Positions 8,747 through 21,379 of a stretch of DNA of 64,000 nucleotides are shown here, in pieces. The notes below the pieces were generated by a model. That model was not told the origin of the DNA and did no database searches. It saw only the letters and a list, made by a program, of their open reading frames with translations. Origin of the DNA: Ferrimonas sp. YFM (lineage in GTDB: Bacteria; Pseudomonadota; Gammaproteobacteria; Enterobacterales; Shewanellaceae); contig NZ_AP027368.1 in NCBI RefSeq assembly GCF_030296015.1, positions 4,264,839 through 4,328,838 of the forward strand, written 5' to 3'. The translations under genes were made by a program, and so were the position numbers. Position 1 is the first letter of the stretch; the number at the start of each line of letters is the position of its first letter.

Positions 8747-10501
8747 ATGAAATTATCTCCTCTCTCTCTCGTCATCAGCGGTGCCCTGCTGCTCAGCGGC
8801 CAGGCACTGGCTCAAGGTATCGTTCCCCTCCACAAGGAGTTCACCGAATGCAGCTCCTGCCACACGGCAGGCATGCAGGTAAGAGACAACCTGGCCGCCG
8901 AAAACGCCGCCTGTGTCGACTGTCATGGCAGCTACCCTGAACTGGCCACCGAAGACCGCCACGACATCGATCCCCACGACTCCCACCTGGATCTGGGCAA
9001 CCTGAACTGCACCACCTGCCACTCGGGCCACCAGGAGTCCTCCATGGTGTGCAACTCCTGTCACGAATACGACATGGCCATGCCAGCCGGTGACAATCAG
9101 TGGCGCCCAACCAAGCTGGAGACCGACGCCGACGCCGTGGCCAAGGCGATCGCCGCCGGCCCGGTTGAGCAGATCGATGTTCTGGTGATTGGCTCCGGCG
9201 CCTCAGGCACCACCGCCGCCGTCAGTGCCGCCCAGGCAGGCATCGACAAGATCCTGATTCTGGAAAAGGAGCCAATGCCCGGGGGCAACTCCATGCTGGC
9301 CGCAGGGGGCATGGCCTCAGCCGAATCCAGCACCCAGAAGGCGCTGAAGATCGGTGACACCAAGAAGGTGTGGTACCAGGACATCATGAAAGGGGGCTAC
9401 CAACACAACGACCCGGCCCTGGCCCGCACCCTCAGCCAGAATGGCGCTGAGGGCATTGAGTGGCTCAAGTCCCTGGGTGCCGACCTCAACAGCGTAGGCC
9501 GCCCGGGCGGACACAGCTTCGAGCGGGTTCACCGCCCCACCGGCGGCGCCAAGGCCGGCCCACACATCATGACCACCCTGATGAAGGCGGTGAAGGACCA
9601 TGACATCGAAGTGCGGGTCAATGCCCCGGCAGTGAAACTGGTGGTGGACAACCACGACCGCATCCAGGGTGTGGTGGTCAAGGGTAAGCACCAGGGTTAC
9701 TACATGGTGGGTGCCAAGAGCGTGGTGATCGCCTCCGGCGGTTTTGCGGCCAACAACGACATGGTGGCCAGCTTCCGACCCGAGTTGAAGGGGATGAACA
9801 CCACCAACAACAAAGGCAACCAAGGTGACGGCATCCAGATGGTGGAGGAGATTGGCGGCAAGGTTAAGGACGTTAAGGAGATCCAACTTTTCCCCACGGC
9901 CGCCAAGGGCAAGATCCTGATCACCGGGACCATTCGCGGTGCCGGCGCCATCCTGCTCAACGATCAGGGGCAGCGCTTCGTCAACGAGCTGGGCACCCGT
10001 GATGTGGTTTCCGGCGCCATCATCGACCAGAGCAAGCATCACGCCTGGATGCTGTATGACCAGGACGTGGTCAATGAACTGAGTCAGGTGAAGGGACTGG
10101 AAACCCTGGGCCTGGTGGACGTCGTCCTCAGCTACCCAGAACTGGAAGCGGTCACCGGCATGCCCGCCAAGGCGGCCCAGGCCAGCCTTGAGCGTTACAA
10201 CGAGTTCCAGATGAAGGGTGAGGATCTGGACTTCGGCAAACGCTTCATGAAGACCGATGTCCGCTTCCCCATCTACGTGGTGGACGTGTCACCGGCCATC
10301 CACCACACCATGGGCGGCATCGCCATCAACGAGAACACCGAGGTGTTCCTGCGTAACGGCACCAAGATTCAGGGGCTGTATGCCTCAGGTGAAGTGACCG
10401 GCGGCGTTCACGGCAAGAACCGCCTGGGAGGCAACGCCATCGCCGACACCGTGGTGTTTGGTCGTATTGCCGGCGCCCAGGCCGCCAAACAGGTTAAGTA
10501 G
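8747..10501 (+). CDS. Tetraheme flavocytochrome c reductase (FccA/urocanate/acrylate reductase family)
   Basis: 584 residues with a signal peptide (cleavage after SGQALA). The N-terminal domain has four CxxCH heme sites (C35, C56, C88, C102); an FAD domain begins at IDVLVIGSGASG (about 143-154). Catalytic residues of the family are present: R397, R418 (NELGTRD), H519-H520 (HHTMGG) and R559 (GKNRLGGN). However, the His that in fumarate reductase (His365 of Shewanella FccA, as I recall it) holds the second carboxylate is Phe here (QLFPT, F382), and the Glu of the proton path (Glu378) is Gly394. It is therefore probably not a plain fumarate reductase; an acrylate-, methacrylate- or other enoate-reducing role fits better. 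It is a soluble periplasmic enzyme likely fed by CymA-type quinol dehydrogenases, with its own promoter region upstream. Confidence 0.92.
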   Translation: MKLSPLSLVISGALLLSGQALAQGIVPLHKEFTECSSCHTAGMQVRDNLAAENAACVDCHGSYPELATEDRHDIDPHDSHLDLGNLNCTTCHSGHQESSMVCNSCHEYDMAMPAGDNQWRPTKLETDADAVAKAIAAGPVEQIDVLVIGSGASGTTAAVSAAQAGIDKILILEKEPMPGGNSMLAAGGMASAESSTQKALKIGDTKKVWYQDIMKGGYQHNDPALARTLSQNGAEGIEWLKSLGADLNSVGRPGGHSFERVHRPTGGAKAGPHIMTTLMKAVKDHDIEVRVNAPAVKLVVDNHDRIQGVVVKGKHQGYYMVGAKSVVIASGGFAANNDMVASFRPELKGMNTTNNKGNQGDGIQMVEEIGGKVKDVKEIQLFPTAAKGKILITGTIRGAGAILLNDQGQRFVNELGTRDVVSGAIIDQSKHHAWMLYDQDVVNELSQVKGLETLGLVDVVLSYPELEAVTGMPAKAAQASLERYNEFQMKGEDLDFGKRFMKTDVRFPIYVVDVSPAIHHTMGGIAINENTEVFLRNGTKIQGLYASGEVTGGVHGKNRLGGNAIADTVVFGRIAGAQAAKQVK

Positions 10502-10519
10502 GGCTCATCCCCCGCACAG

Positions 10520-10547
10520 GGCGGCACCTTAGGGTGCCGCCTTTTTT
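10520..10547. terminator. Terminator between the flavocytochrome gene and metF
   Basis: GGCGGCACC (10520-10528), loop TTAG, GGTGCCGCC (10533-10541), then six T on the plus strand. It ends the flavocytochrome transcript and lies directly after the metF stop on the other strand. Confidence 0.9.
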
Positions 10548-10550
10548 GTT

Positions 10551-13829
<3,279 letters not shown>

Positions 13830-13833
<4 letters not shown>

Positions 13834-14984
13834 TTCACGGCCTCCAGGGCCTGGCGCAGGTCCGCCACCAGGTCCTCACTGTCTTCGATGCCCACGGAGA
13901 GGCGGATCAGGGTGTCTTCGATGCCGGCGGCGCGGCGGGCTTCCGGCGCCATGGCGGCGTGGGTCATGGTGGCCGGGTGCGCCACCAGGCTCTCTACCCC
14001 GCCCAGGCTCTCCGCCAAGGAGAACAGCTCCAGCTGAGCCAGGAAGTCACGCACCTGCTGCTCACCGCCCTTGAGTTCGAAGCTGAGCATGGCACCAAAG
14101 CCGCTCTGCTGACGCTTGGCCAGCTCATGGCCCGGGTGGGATGCCAGGCCGGGATAGTGCACTTTGGCTACTGCGGGGTGGCTTTGCAGCAGGGCAACCA
14201 CGGCCTCGGCGTTCTCCTGATGCTGGCGCATGCGCAGCGGCAGGGTGCGCAGGCCACGCAGGGTCAGGAAAGAATCGAAAGGTGCGCCGGTGATGCCCAG
14301 GCAGTTGCCCCACCAGGCCAGGGTTTCCGCCAGCTCCTGTTCGCGGGCAATCACCGCACCGCCGACCACGTCGGAGTGACCGTTGATGTATTTGGTGGTG
14401 GAGTGGATAACGATGTCCGCCCCCAGGTTCAGAGGCTTCTGCAGCACCGGAGAAAGGAAGGTGTTGTCCGCCACCACCAGGGCGCCCACTTCCTTGGCAG
14501 CCTTGGCCACCTTCTCCACGTCCACTACGCGCAGCAGCGGATTGCTCGGGGTTTCCAGCCACACCATCTTGGGATTCTGCGCCAGGGCATCGGCCAGGGC
14601 CTGCTCATCGCCCTGGTCCACTACGGACAGCTCGAACGCGCCCTTGGCGGCCAGGCTGGTGAACAGGCGGTAGCTGCCGCCGTAACAGTCATGGGGCACC
14701 ACCAGGCGCTCGCCAGGCTTAAGCAGGTTCACCGCCAGGTTGACCGCCGCCATACCGGTGGCGGTGATCACCGCGCCGGCGCCCTCCTCCAGCTGTGCCA
14801 GGGCATTGCCCAGGCTGTCCCGGGTGGGGTTGCCGGAGCGGGTGTAATCGTATTGCCTCGGCTCATTGAAACCGGCAAAGGTGTAGTTGGTGGACAGATA
14901 GACAGGTGGCACCACGGCACCATGAGTCAGGTCGGTATCAATCCCTTCACGGGCAACAATGGTGGCGGGCTTATGAGTACTCAT
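13830..14984 (-). CDS. metB: Cystathionine gamma-synthase
   Basis: 384-residue PLP enzyme that joins O-succinylhomoserine and cysteine to give cystathionine. Motifs: YTRSGNPTRDSLGNALAQLE, SGM-like ATGMAAVNLAVNLL, VVPHDCYGGSYRLF, NPLLRVVDVEKV, VVADNTFLSPVLQKPL, and the PLP lysine in IHSTTKYINGHSDVVGG. First gene of the minus-strand met operon; its start faces metJ across 181 bases containing MetJ boxes, so it is MetJ-repressed. Confidence 0.96.
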
Positions 14985-15014
14985 TCCGTGGCTCCTGGTT
15001 ATTCTGTGCGCTCA

Positions 15015-15082
15015 AGATGTCTGGACGTCCAAATTAGTCGATCCAAATTTGGGCGTCAAGACTTTTAGACGTCTAAACGTTT
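15015..15082. promoter_or_regulatory. MetJ operator boxes between metB and metJ
   Basis: MetJ binds tandem 8-bp copies of AGACGTCT. A perfect copy is at 15067-15074, followed by AAACGTTT (15075-15082) and preceded in register by GGGCGTCA and AGACTTTT (15051-15066). A second pair, AGATGTCT-GGACGTCC, is at 15015-15030. The boxes sit between the divergent starts, so both metB-metL-metF and metJ should be repressed when S-adenosylmethionine is plentiful. Confidence 0.88.
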
Positions 15083-15165
15083 ATAGGTTAAGATATCTAC
15101 AATTTGACTCAGAAATCAGAGCAGTTACAATTTGCACCCGTTAACCCAAGTCAAAGGCAAAGGCA

Positions 15166-15483
15166 ATGAGCACTGAGTGGAACGGCAACTACATCAGCCC
15201 CTATGCGGAACACGGTAAGAAAAGCGAGCAGGTGAAGAAGATCACCGTCTCCATTCCGCTGGGCGTATTGAAGTTGCTGACCGATGAGCGTACCCGTCGT
15301 CAGGTCAACAACCTGCGTCACGCCACCAACAGCGAACTGCTCTGTGAAGCCTTCCTGCACGCCTTTACTGGTCAGCCTCTGCCTGAGGACAATGACCTGA
15401 GAAAGGACCACCCGGACACCGTTCCGGAGTCTGCCAAGCGCCAGATGAAAGCCCTGGGCATCGACTGGGAAGAGATGGAGTAA
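15166..15483 (+). CDS. metJ: Met regulon repressor
   Basis: 105 residues, the normal MetJ length. It is a ribbon-helix-helix repressor that uses S-adenosylmethionine as corepressor. The DNA-contacting beta strand is [18 protein letters not shown], followed by [22 protein letters not shown]. Divergent from metB with MetJ boxes between. A terminator follows within 25 bases. Confidence 0.97.
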   Translation: MSTEWNGNYISPYAEHGKKSEQVKKITVSIPLGVLKLLTDERTRRQVNNLRHATNSELLCEAFLHAFTGQPLPEDNDLRKDHPDTVPESAKRQMKALGIDWEEME

Positions 15484-15503
15484 GACTCCAGCGAATTGAT
15501 AAG

Positions 15504-15532
15504 AAAAGGGATACCGCGAGGTATCCCTTTTT
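15504..15532. terminator. Terminator and left copy of a 29-bp perfect repeat
   Basis: AAAGGGATACC, loop GCGA, GGTATCCCTTT, then T residues: it ends metJ on one strand and the PKD gene on the other. The same 29 bases recur exactly at 20255-20283, with similarity running on for about 14 more bases with three mismatches. The two copies bracket the PKD lipoprotein gene. Confidence 0.9.
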
Positions 15533-15541
15533 CGTTGTCAA

Positions 15542-18500
15542 CTAATTGAGTTCAACAACTCCCGGATAGTAGAGGTCCGTTGGGCTGTCTTTGGGTATCT
15601 CTGTCAGGCTGACCTGCCCGGTAGCCAGGTGATACGCAAACAGCTGTTCCTCTTGGCCCCGGACCACGCCCAGGATGTCACCGTTCTGATCTTCAATCAG
15701 GTAACCGACCACCTCTGCATTGCCAAATGTCGCAACCTCACTCACCAAGTCCATCACTGGATCAAACTGCATGAGCTTGCCATTCTCAGTACCGAAATAC
15801 AGATAGCCGTCGGACGCCACCAACAACGCTGTGCTGGGTATATCCGTAAGGCCGGTAACTGCATCCGTACGAACTGGACTTGAGCAGTCGTTGGTAATGC
15901 GCTGAATGGTACCCTCACCCGCTACAGCGCTGGCCCTTGTAGGCAGATACCATGCATCCTGACTTGCCAGATAACTCAGTGTACGCACAGGGTCGTGAGG
16001 GCCATTGACACTGAATGAGTGGCCCATCACCTTGGCTCTCGTAGTCAGGTTAAAGCAATAGAGATTAACGTCAGAAAGCACCCAGGCCCCTTGTCCCTGG
16101 ATGGCCACTTCGGTGTTGGCATGGGCTCTTCCGGTACTGTCGAACTTATCCAATTGGGTGAAGGCCAGGGAGTCAGGGTCCAGGCTATACAGCACCTGAC
16201 GGAAAGCATCGCGCACGTCGACACCCAGGCCATAGATTAGGCCTGTCTGCCCCTCTGCTAATGCAATCCCCGGACGAACTGAGCCGTACCCCGAGCCATA
16301 ATCGATGATGGCCGTATCAGGATCATAACTGTAGTTAGTCCCGAAGCCTTCGAAGTCAGGGGCATAGATAACTGAACCAAATAGTTTTCCGTTACTGTGA
16401 AGCAGAGGACGACCAAAGGTATAAGCCCCTTTCTGATACCCCAAGCTGGTGACAGAGACGCTGTTATCCAGCCTGTCCAAGGTCACGAAGGCGCCCTGGT
16501 TCATCTCTCCCCCATCGAAGCTAACAACACTGACGAAGCGATCATCCACCGGGTCATCCGGGTTACTGGATATACCAGGGTCACCCACAAACAGCTTTCC
16601 TCGCAGCTCATCTCCAATGATCAAGGGGGAGTCCGAGTAACTTCCGTTCTTCACCTGCTTCACTTGAGACGGCAGATGTTTGAATGGTGCATCTGTACCT
16701 GAGATCCGCTCAATCTCTACAGCAATTGAGGTCGCAGGATCCGTAGCATTGATAAACAACAAACCGCCATTTTGAGAGGCTGCAAGTCCGGTAGGCTTCA
16801 AGTCACTCCAGTTGCTGAAGCGCCTCAAATTGGTGCTGTCAGCACTTGCACGATTCACCTCAACCAGAATGGGTGGCTGACTGCTGCCAAGCCCCTGACA
16901 CAGACCGTAGAGTTTGCGAGCGTCCCAGGGGAAGGTCCCCAGAGGGTTGAAGCAGTCAAAGTTGACATAGCCACCGGCCCCTCCGGCTCGGGTTGTCACC
17001 TCGAAGATGGAATCGGGACTGCGATTCCACACGTTGTAGACAGTGTCGTCTCCATAATGCTGAAAGCGCCCATCATAGGGTACGGTGATATCGGCATAGC
17101 CCTTTGCGTTCCATGGCTTTGTCAGATCATTGGGATCTGAAGGGGTCAGTTCAAAGGCATTGGTTTCCGTCACCCCTTTTTTGTTGTGGTTGATCACCAT
17201 TATTCGGTTATCACCACTCCATTGAATGTTGGCCAGCGGAATGCGGCCAAAGGTATTTCCCTTGCCGTCGCCTTGTCCCAGCTCCGCAACCCAGCTCAAT
17301 TGGCCAAAGTCGTCGCTGCTACGGTCAATATTCAAATGGTAAAGTCGGCCTGCGTCATTAACTGACCCAAACTTAACCATTCCAAATAACGCAGAGCCAT
17401 CGGGGTGCAGGAGTAACCGGGTATTAAAACCATAAACCCGGTTTCCAGAGAGTGTTTGGTCCTCTATGTGGCGCACTATCTCGACCTGTTGTGACACAGG
17501 ATCGAAGCTCAGCACGACCCCTCCGGCGTACACACCCTCGGTATCCAATTGGGTATAAAATCTCTTATCCTTTGTGTTGTACACCAATGCCAGGTCAGAT
17601 TTGTTTTGAACGCTCGGCTTACCCTTGAGACTGATGAGTGGGTGAATATCTCCCAAAGACGACTCACTGATCGAATAGAGTCCACCGACCTGCTCCTCGC
17701 CGCCCAAAGTGCTGCTCATCACCAATGTATGCCCCTGGGGGACGGGGTTGACCACTATGGATCCCGACGGCTTGTTTGTGATGGTTACCGTCACCGGAGC
17801 ACTGCTCAGCACCCCATCACTGACCACCAACTGGGCCACGAAGGTCCCGGCAACATCGAGTCTAAAATCGGTGTTTACCTGATCAGCTGACGAGAGCACT
17901 GCCTGGCTTCCCGCTGGTAAAGAGAGCAATGACCAACGGTAGCTAAGAGGGTCTCCGTTGCCATCGGAAGAGGCGCTGCCACTTAATGACACGTTATCTC
18001 CAATACTCACCTGACGATCACTACCAGCATCGGCAACGGGAGCCACATTGCGCTGCTTGTCATGGATGAGCAGTGTGTCGGGCAAGCTGGTGGATTGACC
18101 ATCACTGACCACCAATTGAATCAGATAGTCCCCCTCCTCACCGGTGACCAGCACAGGATAGGCGGAATCCGCCTTCACTAGCTCGGCCTTACTGTTCACC
18201 GGACGAGACAACAGAGCCCAGCGATAAGTAAGGCTGTCGCCGTCAGCATCGCTAGAGCCACTGCCATCCAGATTAATCAGCTCGCCGGCCTCCGCTGTTC
18301 GATCTGCCCCGGCATTCGCAACCGGCAGCGAGTTCTGGCTGAGCTCACGAATGATGACAGTATCTGGTGCGCTGTCTTGCTCACCATCGTTAACCACCAG
18401 CTGCAACACATAATCACCGTCAACGTCTGCGACAAAACTGGGCATGGGCGTACGTGCGGCTGAGAGTGAGGCCTGACTGCCTGCTGGACTGCTGATGAGC

Positions 18501-20107
18501 GACCACAGGTAAGAAAGAGCAGCGCCTTCAGCATCCGTTGAAGCACTGCCATCCAACTGGACAGTTTGTCCTTTGACAACCGACGCATTGACTCCAGCAT
18601 CAGCCTTAGGGGGGAGGTTCACTTCAGTAATCAATACGGTATCGGGCGCACTGGTTAAAGCACCATCACTTACAACCAGTTGAGCCACATAATCTCCAGC
18701 AGCGTCCAGGGTAAGGGAGGGCCGCGCAGAGTCCGAACCGCTTAAGGCGGCATTACTGCTGCCTGGTTTGCTGATCAAGGTCCAGCGATAGTTCAGTGCA
18801 TCGCCATCAAAGTCGTAGGAGCCCGAGCCATCCAGTATAAGAGTGTCTCCGGGTCCTCCCTTGTGGGTTATCCCCGCATTGGCTACCGGGGCTAGATTGG
18901 TGTCTCGATCACTCAGCAGCAGAGTGGCTGGCAGGCTATTGCTCTGGCCATCACTGACGATCAATTGAATCAAGTAATCTCCAGACACATCCGGGATTAA
19001 CTGAGGGTGCGCACTGCGAACATCTGTCAGTGCACTGGCACTGCCGGTTGGCGCAGAAAGCAGAGACCATTGATAACTGAGCCCATCACCATCGAGATCA
19101 TAGGAGGACGACCCATCAAGATGAACAATCTGTCCTGTATTCACCCATTGATCATGGCCAGTTACCGCCACAGGTGGCCGATTGCCTCTGTGAAGGGTAG
19201 AAGTCACTGTCTCGCTGAGGTTTACACCGTCACTGACCGCCAGTGCGACAATATAATCTCCCGCTAAATCCGGAGTCAGTTCCACTTGAGCGAGATTGGT
19301 GGCATTCAGAGCTACCTGACTTCCCTGAGGTACAGACACCAGGTGCCACTGGTAACTGATGCTGTCGCCATCGGCGTCGGACGAGCCGCTGCCATCGAAT
19401 CGAACGGGTACACCTGGAGTTGAAAAGGCGGTGCTTACCACACGCGCAACAGGCGCCACGTTGGAGTCGCTGATTCGTACTCGATCAGGCTCGCTGCTTC
19501 CAGTGGCATCGCTCACCACAAGCTCTGCGTCATACTCACCCGGCAGATCCATTTGCAGTACGGGAAAAGGGGTATTGGCACGCTGTAACTCAGCAACACT
19601 GCCCGCAGGGCGACCAACCAAGGTCCAGTTAAAGCTCAGTCGGTCACCATCAGGGTCGATGCTGGCACTTCCATCCAGGGTAACTGAGGTCACGCCTGTG
19701 ACTTTAATGTCATGACCGGCGTGAGCTATCGGCACCACGCCTGTGTCACTGATTTTAACCCTGGCCGGTTCGCTATCAGATTCACCGTTGCTCACTACCA
19801 GCGTAATCTCGTAGTCACCCACTGCATCCAAATAGAGCCCAGGGTAAGGACTGGCAGAATCGGTCAGTGCACTGCTGCTTCCCACCGGGCGTTCCGTGAC
19901 AGTCCACTGATAGCTAATGACTCTCCCTTGAGGATCATAGGAACCACTGCCGTTCAATATCGCAGTAGCACCTTGGCTGAGGGACTGAGCGTGCCCCGCA
20001 TCCGCAACAGGCCTCACTACAGAGGCCGACGCCGAATCACTGTCGCTGCAACCAACCAACAACCCCAAAACGAGTACTACACTCAGACTCACTGGTACAC
20101 GCATCAT
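15542..20107 (-). CDS. Large PKD-repeat lipoprotein with C-terminal propeller-like domain
   Basis: 1521 residues. A lipoprotein signal ends LLVGC with Cys20. Eight tandem PKD/REJ-type immunoglobulin-like repeats of about 90 residues follow (residues about 30-790). Each opens with a PVADAG-like strand and contains LDGSGSxDxDGD, LSYxWxLxS and GDYxxxLVVSDG. The remaining 720 or so residues hold loosely repeated GGLYSISES / GRLYHLNIDR / LYSLDPDS / YLYFGTENGKLMQF blades, which looks like a beta-propeller. Probably a surface-anchored adhesion or polysaccharide-binding protein; the ligand is unknown. The DNA is AT-richer than its neighbours (two 60-base lines I counted gave 52 and 45 percent GC against 65 percent in metL), and the gene is bracketed by repeats, suggesting acquisition. 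AGGGAG precedes the ATG at 20107. Confidence 0.88.
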   Translation of the reverse strand: MMRVPVSLSVVLVLGLLVGCSDSDSASASVVRPVADAGHAQSLSQGATAILNGSGSYDPQGRVISYQWTVTERPVGSSSALTDSASPYPGLYLDAVGDYEITLVVSNGESDSEPARVKISDTGVVPIAHAGHDIKVTGVTSVTLDGSASIDPDGDRLSFNWTLVGRPAGSVAELQRANTPFPVLQMDLPGEYDAELVVSDATGSSEPDRVRISDSNVAPVARVVSTAFSTPGVPVRFDGSGSSDADGDSISYQWHLVSVPQGSQVALNATNLAQVELTPDLAGDYIVALAVSDGVNLSETVTSTLHRGNRPPVAVTGHDQWVNTGQIVHLDGSSSYDLDGDGLSYQWSLLSAPTGSASALTDVRSAHPQLIPDVSGDYLIQLIVSDGQSNSLPATLLLSDRDTNLAPVANAGITHKGGPGDTLILDGSGSYDFDGDALNYRWTLISKPGSSNAALSGSDSARPSLTLDAAGDYVAQLVVSDGALTSAPDTVLITEVNLPPKADAGVNASVVKGQTVQLDGSASTDAEGAALSYLWSLISSPAGSQASLSAARTPMPSFVADVDGDYVLQLVVNDGEQDSAPDTVIIRELSQNSLPVANAGADRTAEAGELINLDGSGSSDADGDSLTYRWALLSRPVNSKAELVKADSAYPVLVTGEEGDYLIQLVVSDGQSTSLPDTLLIHDKQRNVAPVADAGSDRQVSIGDNVSLSGSASSDGNGDPLSYRWSLLSLPAGSQAVLSSADQVNTDFRLDVAGTFVAQLVVSDGVLSSAPVTVTITNKPSGSIVVNPVPQGHTLVMSSTLGGEEQVGGLYSISESSLGDIHPLISLKGKPSVQNKSDLALVYNTKDKRFYTQLDTEGVYAGGVVLSFDPVSQQVEIVRHIEDQTLSGNRVYGFNTRLLLHPDGSALFGMVKFGSVNDAGRLYHLNIDRSSDDFGQLSWVAELGQGDGKGNTFGRIPLANIQWSGDNRIMVINHNKKGVTETNAFELTPSDPNDLTKPWNAKGYADITVPYDGRFQHYGDDTVYNVWNRSPDSIFEVTTRAGGAGGYVNFDCFNPLGTFPWDARKLYGLCQGLGSSQPPILVEVNRASADSTNLRRFSNWSDLKPTGLAASQNGGLLFINATDPATSIAVEIERISGTDAPFKHLPSQVKQVKNGSYSDSPLIIGDELRGKLFVGDPGISSNPDDPVDDRFVSVVSFDGGEMNQGAFVTLDRLDNSVSVTSLGYQKGAYTFGRPLLHSNGKLFGSVIYAPDFEGFGTNYSYDPDTAIIDYGSGYGSVRPGIALAEGQTGLIYGLGVDVRDAFRQVLYSLDPDSLAFTQLDKFDSTGRAHANTEVAIQGQGAWVLSDVNLYCFNLTTRAKVMGHSFSVNGPHDPVRTLSYLASQDAWYLPTRASAVAGEGTIQRITNDCSSPVRTDAVTGLTDIPSTALLVASDGYLYFGTENGKLMQFDPVMDLVSEVATFGNAEVVGYLIEDQNGDILGVVRGQEEQLFAYHLATGQVSLTEIPKDSPTDLYYPGVVELN

Positions 20108-20254
20108 TCCAACTCCCTTTGCGAACCTTTATGGGCAACCACCCTCACCGATCACCAAAAAGATCTTGTTAAATCAATCAAATTCCTTTTCACTTAAAAG
20201 TTAGTTGAAGCTGGGGCAATGACAAGGTTCTGCACTTAAAGTTGCTCAGATCGC

Positions 20255-20285
20255 AAAAGGGATACCGCGAGGTATCCCTTTTTTG
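20255..20285 (-). terminator. Terminator of ccpA and right copy of the 29-bp repeat
   Basis: Identical hairpin to 15504-15532 (GGGATACC-GCGA-GGTATCCC), placed directly after the cytochrome c peroxidase stop on the minus strand, with an A-run on the plus strand that reads as T on the minus strand. Confidence 0.88.
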
Positions 20286-20294
20286 TTATCAGCT

Positions 20295-21272
20295 TCAGTC
20301 GGCAAAAGGCGCCGGCTTGGGGGTGTCCGCCACCGAGGGGGGCAACAGCGGCAGGGTGATGGCTGGCTGCGTGCCGGTGAGGGTCTTGAGGAAGGCGGTG
20401 ATCTTCGCGGCGTCCTGATCGCTCAGCTCCCGGCCCAGCTGCACCCGCTGCATGGTGACTACCGCTTGCTGCAGGTCGTAGGTGGAGCCGTCGTGGAAGT
20501 AGGGGTAGGTCAGCTCGATGTTTCTCAGGGTGGGCACCTTGAACACCATGCGATCATGCTCCTGGCCGGTCACGTCGACGCGGCCCTGAGCCGGGTTGTC
20601 GGTGACAAAGGGCTGCATTAACCCCATCTTCTGATACATGGTGCCTCCGGCGGCAGGACCATTGTGACAGGCGGCACAGCCGTTGGACTTGAACAGGGCA
20701 TACCCCTGCAACTCCTCGTCGGTCATCGCCTGCTTGTCACCCTTGAGCCACAGGTCGAAACGGCTGTCCGGGGTCACCAGGGTCTCCTCGAAAGTGGCGA
20801 TGGCATCGGTGACCCGTTCCAGATCGATACTCTTATCCCCATAGACGCCAGCAAAGGCACTGCGATAGCCGGGGATGGAGCGCAGCACGTCCAGGGCCAG
20901 TTCATGCTTGAGCGCCATCTCCTTGGGGTTGGCGATGGGACCGGCGGCCTGCTCTTGAAGATCCGCCGCGCGACCGTCCCAGAACTGAGCCAGCATGTAG
21001 CGGGAGTTCAGTACCGTCGGGGCGTTGATGGGCCCCTCCTGCCAGTTGTGGCCGATGGAGGTGGGCAGGATGTCCACCCCGCCCAGGCTGAGGTTGTGGC
21101 AGCTGTTGCAGGAGAGGAAGCCAGACTTAGAGAGACGCGGGTCGAAGAACAACTGCTTACCCAGGGCCACCTTGGCAGGGTTGTCGATCTGAGGCACTTC
21201 GATGGGCTGGATGGGTTCACCGGCGCTGACTGCGGCACTGATGAGGCTGAGGGACAGAACGAGCGTTTTCAT
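20295..21272 (-). CDS. ccpA: Periplasmic diheme cytochrome c peroxidase
   Basis: 325 residues with signal peptide (SLISAAVSA). It reduces H2O2 to water with electrons from periplasmic c-type cytochromes. Two heme sites: CNSCH near residue 55 (peroxidatic, low-potential side) and CAACH near 200 (electron-transferring side). Family signatures: ALGKQLFFDPRLS, NAPTVLNSRY, QFWDGRAADLQEQAAGPI, FKVPTLRNIELTYPYFHDGS. A single gene with its own terminator and an FNR-like box upstream, consistent with low-oxygen induction in Shewanella relatives. Confidence 0.94.
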   Translation of the reverse strand: MKTLVLSLSLISAAVSAGEPIQPIEVPQIDNPAKVALGKQLFFDPRLSKSGFLSCNSCHNLSLGGVDILPTSIGHNWQEGPINAPTVLNSRYMLAQFWDGRAADLQEQAAGPIANPKEMALKHELALDVLRSIPGYRSAFAGVYGDKSIDLERVTDAIATFEETLVTPDSRFDLWLKGDKQAMTDEELQGYALFKSNGCAACHNGPAAGGTMYQKMGLMQPFVTDNPAQGRVDVTGQEHDRMVFKVPTLRNIELTYPYFHDGSTYDLQQAVVTMQRVQLGRELSDQDAAKITAFLKTLTGTQPAITLPLLPPSVADTPKPAPFAD

Positions 21273-21379
21273 ACTGACGAGTCCTTGTTGTTGGATTTGT
21301 CGCCAGTCTATTGGGCCGTGCTCATCGAAAAAATCGGATAAATTCGATTAGGTCTATCGCCGGACGATCCTCGTTATTA

